A stretch of 46,963 nucleotides of DNA from Clostridiales bacterium (GTDB taxonomy: Bacteria; Bacillota; Clostridia; Christensenellales; Pumilibacteraceae). The notes beneath the pieces were generated by a model. It was not told the origin of the DNA. It saw only the letters and a list, made by a program, of their open reading frames with translations, and made no database searches. Numbering within the stretch: the first letter of the stretch is position 1; every line of letters begins with the position of its first letter. The stretch lies in the NCBI GenBank assembly GCA_022508405.1, contig JAFLVI010000006.1, positions 1 to 46,963 of the forward strand, written 5' to 3'. Of the stretch, positions 38,822 to 46,963 are shown piece after piece. Both the position numbers and the translations under genes were made by a program.

Positions 38822-40116
38822 CTCGGTGTGACGGTGCCACGGTTTACAGTGCCTTTCATCTGCTTTACGCTGTCAGATATTTGCATACCCACAATCACAA
38901 GCACTTCGCTTCCCTTGCACACAAGCGGAATGCGGTCGCGTTTTCGCTTGGGGATTTTGTTGTCTATAAAATACTGCTTTAGCTTTTTTTGCCCGCCGCC
39001 GAACGGCGTAAACATGTCGCCGTCCCGTCTGAACCGCAACACGGCGCCGCTTATTTTATCCAAATCCACCGCGCGACCCGCCGCCTTGTCGGGAGAAATA
39101 TCGTCGCACGCTATATCCACCGCAAGCCCGTCTATAAAGTTGGCGCCCATATTTACCGTAACTTCGCCGTCATACTTTTGCCGCGGAACGTAAACCGCCA
39201 CACAGCCGTATTCCCGTGCCGCTTCCACCCCGCCGGTGAGCTCCACAACTGCGCCTGTGCGCATATGCGCAAGCTCTACCACGCGCTCTGTCTGTTCGCG
39301 CGTAATATCTATAAGGGAAAAGCTTTCCAGCGCACGCCGGACGTACCGCGCGGCAAGCGCGCCATGTAATGCGCGCTCGGAAAGTAACACCGCGCCGCCG
39401 TCATGCGTTATATAATCTTCGTCCAAACATTCGTCCAGATAGTCGCAAACTTCCCCGCACTCGTGCGCAAATGCGTTTACAGCACGCACCGCGCCACGGT
39501 ACCGCTGTTCTATCATGGGAATGACGTTTAACCGAATAAAATTTCTGTCCGCGTCGTCTGCAAAGTTGGTGTCGTCCACCACAAAATTTATGCCGTTTAT
39601 TTTTACGTATTCGTCAAGCTCATCGGGATACACGTTGAGCAACGGGCGCACTGTTTTTTCGGACGAAATGCCGCATAGTCCGCTTAGCCCCGCGCCGCGA
39701 AAAAGGTGCATAAGCACTGTTTCGGCATTGTCCAGCGCGTGGTGCGCCGTTAAAACAACGTCCGCCTTGCCCGACTTTATGATATCAAAGAACACACCGT
39801 AACGAAGATTGCGCGCCGCCTGCTCGATTGTAAGGGAGTCCGCCGCAGCGTGTTTATTCACGTCCACGCGCTTTGCAACAAATTCAACCTGCATTTGCTT
39901 ACAGTATTCGCGCACAAACTGTTCGTCTCTGTCCGCTTCTTTCCGCAAGCAATGATTGACGTGAACGACAATAATATTAGATTTGGGCACGACGCCGGAG
40001 TGCAACAGCGCATGCAAAAGACACATGGAATCGCGCCCGCCGGACACGCCCACCGCAAGCCGTTTTGTTGAATATTTTTGGACGGCTTCCGCCACCTTTT
40101 GCAGCACCGTATTCAC
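38812..40116 (-). CDS. tilS: tRNA(Ile)-lysidine synthetase
   Basis: Adds lysine to C34 of tRNA-Ile2 so that it reads AUA. 434 aa: PP-loop GVSGGRDSMCLLHAL (SGGxDS), HVNHCLRKEADRDEQFVREYC, TAHHALDNAETVLMHLFRGAGLSGLCGI, then the C-terminal tRNA-binding domains (RFRRDGDMFTPFGGGQKKLKQYFIDNKIPKRKRDRIPLV). The start is GTG at 40116. A promoter at 40123-40152 places this codon 6 nt after the -10, and there is no Shine-Dalgarno, so the message may be leaderless. Confidence 0.93.
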   Translation of the reverse strand: MNTVLQKVAEAVQKYSTKRLAVGVSGGRDSMCLLHALLHSGVVPKSNIIVVHVNHCLRKEADRDEQFVREYCKQMQVEFVAKRVDVNKHAAADSLTIEQAARNLRYGVFFDIIKSGKADVVLTAHHALDNAETVLMHLFRGAGLSGLCGISSEKTVRPLLNVYPDELDEYVKINGINFVVDDTNFADDADRNFIRLNVIPMIEQRYRGAVRAVNAFAHECGEVCDYLDECLDEDYITHDGGAVLLSERALHGALAARYVRRALESFSLIDITREQTERVVELAHMRTGAVVELTGGVEAAREYGCVAVYVPRQKYDGEVTVNMGANFIDGLAVDIACDDISPDKAAGRAVDLDKISGAVLRFRRDGDMFTPFGGGQKKLKQYFIDNKIPKRKRDRIPLVCKGSEVLVIVGMQISDSVKQMKGTVNRGTVTPRWQ

Positions 40117-40122
40117 AAAAAG

Positions 40123-40152
40123 AGTATAACATTAAAGTGCGACAAAAGTCAA
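40123..40152 (-). promoter_or_regulatory. Promoter of tilS, start codon near +1
   Basis: TTGACT, 18 nt, TATACT, then CTTTTT and GTG. Confidence 0.68.
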
Positions 40153-40167
40153 TTTAATTCCGAATTA

Positions 40168-40193
40168 AAAAAACCGCCCGTAGGCGGTTTTTT
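40168..40193 (-). terminator. Terminator of the rpoBC operon
   Basis: AAAAAACCGCC cgta GGCGGTTTTTT, perfect 11-bp stem directly after the rpoC stop codon. Confidence 0.93.
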
Positions 40194-40195
40194 AT

Positions 40196-43100
40196 TTAAA
40201 CCACATCATCGTCCGCGTCTGCGGAGAACACTATGTCGCCGGTGGGCGCCGCCGCACGTTCTACAGGATAGAAGTTGCGGTACTTGCGCACGCCCGTACC
40301 TGCCGGAATGAGCTTGCCTATAATTACGTTTTCTTTAAGACCGATAAGCGGATCGACCTTGCTCTTGATAGCCGCTTCGGTAAGCACCCTTGCCGTTTCT
40401 TGGAAGGACGCGGCGGAAAGGAAGCTGTCGGTGGCAAGCGCGGCCTTGGTTATGCCGAGAAGCGTGTGCTTGGCAATACCCGGTCTGCCGTAGTTTTCTA
40501 TCGCCTTTTTGTTGGCTTCTTCAAAGGTGGCAAGGTCTATCATCTCGCCGGGGAGCAAGTCGGTATCGCCGCTGTTTTCCACCCTGACTTTCTTGAGCAT
40601 TTGCCGCACGATAACCTCTATGTGTTTATCGTTGATTGCAACGCCTTGCGAGCGGTAAACGGACTGAACTTCCTTGACAATATATTCCTGAACGTCGTTT
40701 CTGCCCTTGGTGCGAAGTATGTCGCCGGGGTCCAACGGACCTTCGGTTATGGCGTCGCCCGTCTTGATTACCGAGCCCGTGCTGATATACGGCTTGAGCC
40801 TTGCGCCGTGCGGAATAGAGTATGAATCTTCGTCCCCGTCGTCGCGCTTGACAATAACGTCGCGCTTGCCGTCCTTTTCCACAAGACGGACTTTGCCGCC
40901 GTGCTCCGCAAGCACCGCACAGCCCTTGGGATTGCGCGCTTCAAACAACTCTTCTACACGCGGCAAACCTTGAGTAATATCGTCCGCAGATGCAACACCG
41001 CCCATGTGGAATGTTCTAAGCGTAAGCTGTGTACCGGGCTCGCCTATACTTTGCGCGGCGATAATGCCCACTGCCTCGCCTATGCGTACCGGCGTTGCCG
41101 CCGCCATATCCCTGCCGTAGCACTTGGCGCAAACGCCGTGCTTGCTCTTGCAGGTAAGAACCGTCCTTATCTTTACGTGAGTAAGACCTGCGTCCACAAT
41201 CTTCTTTGCGGTCTGCTCGGAAATAAGCTCGTTAACGTCGCAAAGCACTTCTTTGGGATTTTTGGGATTGACCACTTTTTCCGCGCAGTATCTGCCGACC
41301 AAGCGGTCTTCCAGTTTTTCTATAACCTTTTTGCCGTCGCCTTCGGTAATGGCATATGTGTCTATACCCTTAGGCGCGCCGTCCGAACAGCAGTCTTCCT
41401 CGCGCACAATAACGTCCTGAGCTACGTCCACAAGCCTACGCGTAAGGTAACCGGAGTCAGCCGTTTTAAGAGCGGTGTCGGCAAGACCTTTACGGCCGCC
41501 GTGCGTGGAAATGAAGTATTCCAAAACGGTCATGCCTTCGCGGAACGAGCTTCTGATGGGAACGTCCAGCGTTTTACCTTGCGGGTTAATCATAAGTCCG
41601 CGCATACCGGAAAGCTGAGCAATCTGCTTTATGCTACCACGCGCACCGGAAGCCGCCATGAGGTTTATGGGGTTGTACGCGTCCAGCGTGCGCTGAAGCG
41701 CCGCAGTAACCTGTTCGTTGGCCTTGCTCCAAATCTTGATAACGGCGTTGTAACGCTCGTCTTCGGTAACAAAGCCGCGGTCGTACAGCTTGTCGATCTT
41801 AACGACTTCCGCTTCCGCATCGTCCAAAATCTTAAATTTTTCCTGCGGAATGTGCATGTCGAATACGGAAGTGGTTACCGATCCGATAGTAGCATACTTA
41901 AAGCCCAAGTCCTTGATTGCATCCAAAACTTCGACCGTAATAGACGCGCCTTTCATTTTGAACGTGGTGTTGATTATGCTCTCTATAATCTTTTTGTCAA
42001 CAGTAAAGTTGATTTCCGGCTCGAACATTTTTTCGTACGTGTCACGCACGACAAATCCCAAGTCCTGCGGAATGGGTTCGTTAAAGATTATTCTGCCGAC
42101 TGTAGTTGTAACAACGTGACGGTAGTTTTTGCCGTCCGGCGATACCGCGGTCGACGGGATAGCAACTCCGCTGTTTTTAATATCTTCGATAGAACGCGTG
42201 ACGCGCACTTTAATCTGCGATTGAAGTTCGATGTGGTGGTTGAAGTACGCCATTTTGGCTTCGTCCGCATCGGCAAACACCATGCCTTCGCCCTTTGATC
42301 CGGGCTTATCCATGGTAAGATAGTAGCTGCCCATAACCATGTCCTGCGACGGTGTACATACGGGCGAGCCGGACGAAAGCTTTAATATATTGTTAGGCGC
42401 AAGCATGAGTACACGCGCTTCCACCTGCGCTTCTACCGAAAGCGGAACGTGTATAGCCATTTGGTCGCCGTCAAAGTCCGCGTTGAACGCGCCGCAGGCA
42501 AGCGGGTGAAGTTTTATAGCTCTGCCGTCCACCAGCACAGGCTCAAACGCCTGAATACCCAGTCGGTGAAGCGTGGGCGCGCGGTTAAGCAATACGGGAT
42601 GGTCTTTAATCACCTTTTCCAGCACGTTCCACACATCGGCGTCGGCACGCTCGGCTATGCGCTTTGCGGTCTTTGCGTTGTGCGTTTTGCCCTGCGCCAC
42701 AAGTTCCTTAATAACAAACGGCTTAAACAGCTCCAGCGCCATTTCCTTAGGAACACCGCACTGATAGAACTTGAGTTCGGGACCTACGACTATAACCGAA
42801 CGTCCGGAATAGTCTACGCGCTTGCCGAGAAGGTTCTGACGGAAACGTCCCTGCTTACCGCGAAGCAAGCCCGAAAGGCTTTTAAGCTCGCGGTTGGACG
42901 CGCCGTTAATCGCCTTGCCGCGTCTGCCGTTGTCTATAAGCGAGTCCACAGCTTCCTGCAACATACGCTTTTCGTTGCGAATAATAATATCCGGTGCGCC
43001 CAGTTCCATAAGCCTGCGCAAGCGGTTGTTGCGGTTGATTACTCTGCGGTACAAGTCGTTGAGATCGCTTGTTGCAAATCTGCCGCCGTCCAGCGGAACC

Positions 43101-43825
43101 ATGGGACGGAGTTCGGGCGGAAGCACGGGCAGTACGTCCAGTACCATCCAGCTGGGTTCCGCACCCGACTTCATAAACGCGTCCAGAATATCCAAACGCT
43201 TAATCTCGCGCAACTTCTTTTGACCGGAAGACTTCTCCACCGTTTCGCGCGTCTTTTCGTATTCTTCCTTGACGTTGATGTCCTTCAAAAGCTGACGGAT
43301 AGCTTCCGCGCCCATGCCGACCTTAAACGCCTTGGGACCGTACTGCTCCTGATACTGGCGCAGCTTGTCGTCCGTGATTATCTCTTTGTACTGCAAATCG
43401 GTAATGCCGGGGTCGAGTACTATATAGTTGACAAAGTAAACTACCTGCTCCAACTGCTTTAACTGCAAGCCGAGTATAAGTCCGATTCGGCTGGGCACGC
43501 CGCGGAAATACCAAATGTGCGTTACAGGCGCGGCAAGCTCGATATGTCCCATGCGCTCGCGTCTGACCTTGCTTGTTGTTACTTCTACGCCGCACTTGTC
43601 GCAGATTACGCCTTTGTAGCGTATGCGCTTATACTTGCCGCAGTAGCACTCCCAGTCCTTGGTCGGTCCGAAAATGCGCTCGGAAAACAAGCCGTCCTTT
43701 TCGGGCTTTTGCGTGCGATAGTTGATTGTTTCCGGCTTGGTTACTTCGCCGTACGACCATTCCCTGATCTTGTCGGGACTGGCAAGCTGAATTTGCATTG
43801 AATCGAAATTGTTAAGTTCAAACAT
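40196..43825 (-). CDS. rpoC: RNA polymerase beta' subunit
   Basis: Largest catalytic subunit of RNA polymerase. 1209 aa: N-terminal zinc finger ([20 protein letters not shown]), the RNA-polymerase loop [15 protein letters not shown] holding the catalytic Mg-binding aspartates, trigger-loop region ([21 protein letters not shown]), and the C-terminal zinc-site cysteines ([13 protein letters not shown]). Starts 12 nt after the rpoB stop, with GGAGC upstream. It has no long lineage-specific insertion. Confidence 0.99.
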   Translation of the reverse strand: MFELNNFDSMQIQLASPDKIREWSYGEVTKPETINYRTQKPEKDGLFSERIFGPTKDWECYCGKYKRIRYKGVICDKCGVEVTTSKVRRERMGHIELAAPVTHIWYFRGVPSRIGLILGLQLKQLEQVVYFVNYIVLDPGITDLQYKEIITDDKLRQYQEQYGPKAFKVGMGAEAIRQLLKDINVKEEYEKTRETVEKSSGQKKLREIKRLDILDAFMKSGAEPSWMVLDVLPVLPPELRPMVPLDGGRFATSDLNDLYRRVINRNNRLRRLMELGAPDIIIRNEKRMLQEAVDSLIDNGRRGKAINGASNRELKSLSGLLRGKQGRFRQNLLGKRVDYSGRSVIVVGPELKFYQCGVPKEMALELFKPFVIKELVAQGKTHNAKTAKRIAERADADVWNVLEKVIKDHPVLLNRAPTLHRLGIQAFEPVLVDGRAIKLHPLACGAFNADFDGDQMAIHVPLSVEAQVEARVLMLAPNNILKLSSGSPVCTPSQDMVMGSYYLTMDKPGSKGEGMVFADADEAKMAYFNHHIELQSQIKVRVTRSIEDIKNSGVAIPSTAVSPDGKNYRHVVTTTVGRIIFNEPIPQDLGFVVRDTYEKMFEPEINFTVDKKIIESIINTTFKMKGASITVEVLDAIKDLGFKYATIGSVTTSVFDMHIPQEKFKILDDAEAEVVKIDKLYDRGFVTEDERYNAVIKIWSKANEQVTAALQRTLDAYNPINLMAASGARGSIKQIAQLSGMRGLMINPQGKTLDVPIRSSFREGMTVLEYFISTHGGRKGLADTALKTADSGYLTRRLVDVAQDVIVREEDCCSDGAPKGIDTYAITEGDGKKVIEKLEDRLVGRYCAEKVVNPKNPKEVLCDVNELISEQTAKKIVDAGLTHVKIRTVLTCKSKHGVCAKCYGRDMAAATPVRIGEAVGIIAAQSIGEPGTQLTLRTFHMGGVASADDITQGLPRVEELFEARNPKGCAVLAEHGGKVRLVEKDGKRDVIVKRDDGDEDSYSIPHGARLKPYISTGSVIKTGDAITEGPLDPGDILRTKGRNDVQEYIVKEVQSVYRSQGVAINDKHIEVIVRQMLKKVRVENSGDTDLLPGEMIDLATFEEANKKAIENYGRPGIAKHTLLGITKAALATDSFLSAASFQETARVLTEAAIKSKVDPLIGLKENVIIGKLIPAGTGVRKYRNFYPVERAAAPTGDIVFSADADDDVV

Positions 43826-43837
43826 ATCGCCGCTCCT

Positions 43838-46800
43838 TTAATCTTCCTTGTCGTCGTCAAAGCTTCCGTCCGCAAACGGGTCGGCTACTTCGACTTCTTC
43901 TTCAAACAGTCCGCCGCCTGTAATGCCGTCTTCGTCGTCATCGTAGTCGTCCAGTCCGCCCAGTATGTCGCTGTCCATGGATATGTCGTCGTCTTCGCTG
44001 AGCAAGCTGCCGTCAAAGTGCTTTGGAGTAGGCTCGGCATCGTACAACACGGGCTCGTCGTCCATAAGTTCCTTTATGCCGATTTCTTCTTTGTCCTCGG
44101 TGAGAACCTTTACGTCCAGCGCCAATGCCTGCAATTCTTTTATGAGCACCTTGAACGACTCGGGAATGCCCGGCTCGGACACGTCCATGCCACGAATGAT
44201 GCTGTCGTACGTTTTGGATCTGCCCGCAATGTCGTCCGACTTGACGGTCATAATCTCCTGCAACACGTTGGCTGCGCCGTAAGCGTACAATGCCCACACC
44301 TCCATCTCGCCGAAACGCTGACCGCCGTTTTGCGCCTTGCCGCCAAGCGGTTGTTGTGTAACCAGCGAGTACGGACCGGTGGAACGTGCGTGCATCTTGT
44401 CGTCTACAAGGTGGATAAGCTTAAGCATGTACATGTAACCGACGGTGGCGCGGTTTTCAAACGGTTCGCCTGTTCTGCCGTCGTACATCTGTATCTTTCC
44501 GTCTACTTCGCCGTTTGGCGATACGTAGCCGTTGTCTTTAAGTAGTTTTTGAATATCGGACTCGATAGCGCCGTCAAACACCGGCGTTGCCACCTTCCAG
44601 CCGAGCGCCTTTGCTACCAACCCTAAGTGGACTTCCAATACCTGACCGATATTCATACGGCTGGGAACGCCGAGCGGGTTGAGTACAATCTGCAACGGCG
44701 TGCCGTCGTCCATAAACGGCATGTCCGCTTCGGGCAGAACTCTGGAAATAACGCCCTTGTTGCCGTGACGGCCTGCCATTTTGTCGCCCACCGAAATCTT
44801 ACGTTTTTGCGCGATGTAAACTCTGACAAGCTTGTTTACGCCGGGCTTCATCTCGTCGCGGTTGGCACGCGTAAACACCTTTACGTCTACTACTATGCCG
44901 CCTTCGCCGTGCGGAACCTTTAGCGAAGTGTCGCGCACTTCCCTTGCTTTGTCGCCGAATATCGCGCGAAGAAGGCGTTCCTCGGGAGTGAGATCTGTTT
45001 CGCCCTTGGGCGTGACTTTACCTACAAGTATGTCGCCAGAATCGACCTCCGCGCCCACACGGATAATGCCGTCCTCGTCAAGGTTTTTAAGTGCTTCGGG
45101 ACTGACGTTGGGAATATCTCTTGTTATTTCTTCCGCGCCGAGCTTGGTGTCGCGCGCTTCGGTTTCGTGTTTATTTATATGGATGGAAGTGAATACATCG
45201 TCTTTGGCAAGGCGCTCGCTGATGAGAATAGCGTCCTCGTAGTTGTAGCCTTCCCAGCCCATAAAGCCGACAAGCACGTTCTTGCCGAGCGCAAGCTCCG
45301 CTTGCGACGTGGAGTGACCGTCCGCAATAACTTGTCCGGCCTTGACGCGGTCGCCCTTGCCTACTATTGCGCGCTGGTTGATGCAGGTGCCTTGGTTGGA
45401 ACCGACAAACTTTTTAAGAATGTACATTTGACGGTTGCCGTCGTCCTCGACCACTATTATGCGCTCCGCGTCCACATAATCCACAACACCGCTCTTGCGC
45501 GCTATTACCATAACGCCGGAGTCGTATGCGATTTTGTGCTCTATGCCCGTGCCGACAATGGGCGCTTCTGTGCGCAATAGCGGCACCGCCTGACGTTGCA
45601 TGTTGGACGCCATGAGCGCGCGGTGCGAGTCGTCGTTCTCAAGGAACGGAATAAGCGCCGTAGCCACCGAAACCATCTGGCGGGGCGATACGTCTATATA
45701 GTCGATGCGGTCGCGCGATACTTCGCCTATCTGATCGCGGTAACGCATCATTACACGTTCTTTTACAAACCGATTGTTCTCGTCCAGCGGCTCGCTCGCC
45801 TGTGCTATCATATAGCGGTCTTCTTCGTCCGCAGGCAGATAGTCGACAATATCGGTTACTTGGTGCGTGGTCTTGTCCACTCTGCGGTACGGAGCCTCGA
45901 TATAGCCGTACTGATTGATACGCGCATACGAAGAAAGCGAGGAAATAAGACCTATGTTTTGACCTTCGGGCGTCTCTATGGGGCACATACGCGAATAGTG
46001 CGTGTAGTGAACGTCTCGGACTTCGAAGGTAACGTGTTCGCGGTTAAGACCGCCCGGGCCTAATGCGGAAAGCTTGCGGCGGTGCGTGAGCTCGGCTATG
46101 GGGTTTGTTTCGTCCATGAACTGCGAAAGCTGGGACGAACCGAAAAACTCCTTGATTGCGCTGGATACCGGTCTGACGTTTATAAGCGTCTGAGCGGAAA
46201 GCTCCGATTCGGTCTGAATCTGCATGCGCTCGCGCACAACGCGCTCCAAGCGCGACATGCCTATGCGGAACTGGTTTTGAAGCAGCTCGCCTACGCTGCG
46301 CACACGGCGGTTGCCGAAGTGGTCTATATTGTCGCACGAGCCGAAGCCGCGGTGCAAGCCCATGATGTAGTTGACAGTGGAAATAACGTCTTCCACCACA
46401 AGATGTTTAACAATAAGCTCGTCCACATTTTTTGAGCAAAGCTCGGCAAGCTTTTCGCGGTTGCCGTCCGCCTCCGCCATAAGGCGTTTGAGCGTGGGAT
46501 AGTAAACCATCTCGTTTATGCCTATGGACAGCGGGTCCACGTCGATATATCCCGCAAGGTCGACATGGTTGTTGCCGATAATATTAAACTCCTTGCCGTC
46601 GTCCGCTATTACCCAAATCTCGTTGATACCGGCGTTTTGAATTTTTACTGCAAGCTCTTCGGTAAGCACGTCCGCCGAGGTGTGTGTCTGCTTGTTTTCC
46701 GCACGGGCGTAAACTACGCCGTCCTCGTCGATAATATCACGCGCGACGCGCTTGCCTGCGGCGCGGTAACGAAGCGCCATTTTTTTGTTGTACTTGTATC

Positions 46801-46963
46801 TGCCCACGCGCGACAAGTCGTACTTGCGGCGGTCAAAAAACATGCCTGCAATAAACGACTTAATGGAATCGATAGTGGGAGTCTCGCCGCTTCTAAGCTT
46901 GTGGTTAAGCTCCAAAAGCGCGCGCTCTTCGGAAAGCTCGTGCTTGTCGTCCTTGTCGCCGTA
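43838..46963 (-). CDS. rpoB: RNA polymerase beta subunit (5' end cut by window)
   Basis: The ORF track begins at an internal TTG at 46915, but the frame stays open to the window edge ([30 protein letters not shown]), so the gene continues to the right. About 1041 codons are present. Rifampicin-region sequence [37 protein letters not shown], and [42 protein letters not shown] are canonical. Asp516/His526/Ser531-equivalent residues ([13 protein letters not shown]) look wild-type. A ~70-aa acidic tail ([23 protein letters not shown]) ends the protein. Confidence 0.98.
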   Translation of the reverse strand, partial: YGDKDDKHELSEERALLELNHKLRSGETPTIDSIKSFIAGMFFDRRKYDLSRVGRYKYNKKMALRYRAAGKRVARDIIDEDGVVYARAENKQTHTSADVLTEELAVKIQNAGINEIWVIADDGKEFNIIGNNHVDLAGYIDVDPLSIGINEMVYYPTLKRLMAEADGNREKLAELCSKNVDELIVKHLVVEDVISTVNYIMGLHRGFGSCDNIDHFGNRRVRSVGELLQNQFRIGMSRLERVVRERMQIQTESELSAQTLINVRPVSSAIKEFFGSSQLSQFMDETNPIAELTHRRKLSALGPGGLNREHVTFEVRDVHYTHYSRMCPIETPEGQNIGLISSLSSYARINQYGYIEAPYRRVDKTTHQVTDIVDYLPADEEDRYMIAQASEPLDENNRFVKERVMMRYRDQIGEVSRDRIDYIDVSPRQMVSVATALIPFLENDDSHRALMASNMQRQAVPLLRTEAPIVGTGIEHKIAYDSGVMVIARKSGVVDYVDAERIIVVEDDGNRQMYILKKFVGSNQGTCINQRAIVGKGDRVKAGQVIADGHSTSQAELALGKNVLVGFMGWEGYNYEDAILISERLAKDDVFTSIHINKHETEARDTKLGAEEITRDIPNVSPEALKNLDEDGIIRVGAEVDSGDILVGKVTPKGETDLTPEERLLRAIFGDKAREVRDTSLKVPHGEGGIVVDVKVFTRANRDEMKPGVNKLVRVYIAQKRKISVGDKMAGRHGNKGVISRVLPEADMPFMDDGTPLQIVLNPLGVPSRMNIGQVLEVHLGLVAKALGWKVATPVFDGAIESDIQKLLKDNGYVSPNGEVDGKIQMYDGRTGEPFENRATVGYMYMLKLIHLVDDKMHARSTGPYSLVTQQPLGGKAQNGGQRFGEMEVWALYAYGAANVLQEIMTVKSDDIAGRSKTYDSIIRGMDVSEPGIPESFKVLIKELQALALDVKVLTEDKEEIGIKELMDDEPVLYDAEPTPKHFDGSLLSEDDDISMDSDILGGLDDYDDDEDGITGGGLFEEEVEVADPFADGSFDDDKED

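Noticed and set aside
40901-42298. 465-aa plus-strand ORF inside rpoC
   Set aside because: Antisense shadow of a GC-rich conserved gene; no start signals.

Overview
The window looks like a chromosomal piece of an anaerobic, endospore-forming Firmicute, probably an uncultured Clostridia lineage. The evidence is spoIIID, a SpoVB/MurJ-type flippase, RicT, a two-cluster clostridial-type ferredoxin, the Firmicutes cluster decarboxylase-tmk-holB-ricT, and a 4Fe-4S/fermentative flavour without respiratory genes. Nearly every gene is on the minus strand; only spoIIID and the SRP RNA are on plus.

Host backbone, left part (1-15000): a partial SRP RNA on plus, then reading leftward on minus: ABC-F ATPase, glmU, prs, (spoIIID on plus), greA, lysS, Orn/Lys/Arg decarboxylase, tmk, holB, ricT, a 55-aa ferredoxin missed by the ORF track, a MOP-family flippase, serS and a small Q/N/G/Y-rich protein. 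Host backbone, right part (34297-46963): rpoB (cut by the window edge), rpoC, tilS, a TrmN6-like methyltransferase, rsmI, dnaA, a DUF1934 protein, rpsF, ssb and rpsR. These are housekeeping genes with higher G+C.

Between them (about 15100-34296) lies an AT-rich accessory island, bounded on the right by the last ~40 codons of a tyrosine integrase fused directly to the end of rpsR. From right to left it holds: (1) a two-gene restriction-modification operon (nuclease-methylase fusion plus specificity subunit), whose promoter lies between perfect 15-bp inverted repeats and could be invertible; (2) a SAM-clan riboswitch candidate with terminator and competing antiterminator, leading a run of ten mostly uncharacterised genes (28684-29733 down to 23701-24444) that ends at a hairpin terminator; (3) a serine recombinase split by an in-frame amber codon, with dyad sequences upstream; (4) a tightly coupled four-gene operon with a consensus promoter: RloA-like ATPase, RloB-like protein, an unrecognised 222-225 aa protein, and a ~1480-aa STAND NTPase with an N-terminal Cap4-like nuclease. 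Items 2 and 4 are the best candidates for undescribed systems.

Other oddities are in the host genes: GreA carries a ~85-aa insertion; GlmU has lost the nucleotide-binding signature of its uridylyltransferase half; glmU and tilS have start codons 6 nt after a consensus -10 box (probable leaderless mRNAs); heptameric tandem repeats (AATTCNG-type) recur in at least four intergenic spots; and a structured ~125-nt repeat occurs twice. All function calls are from reading the sequence; no searches were run.
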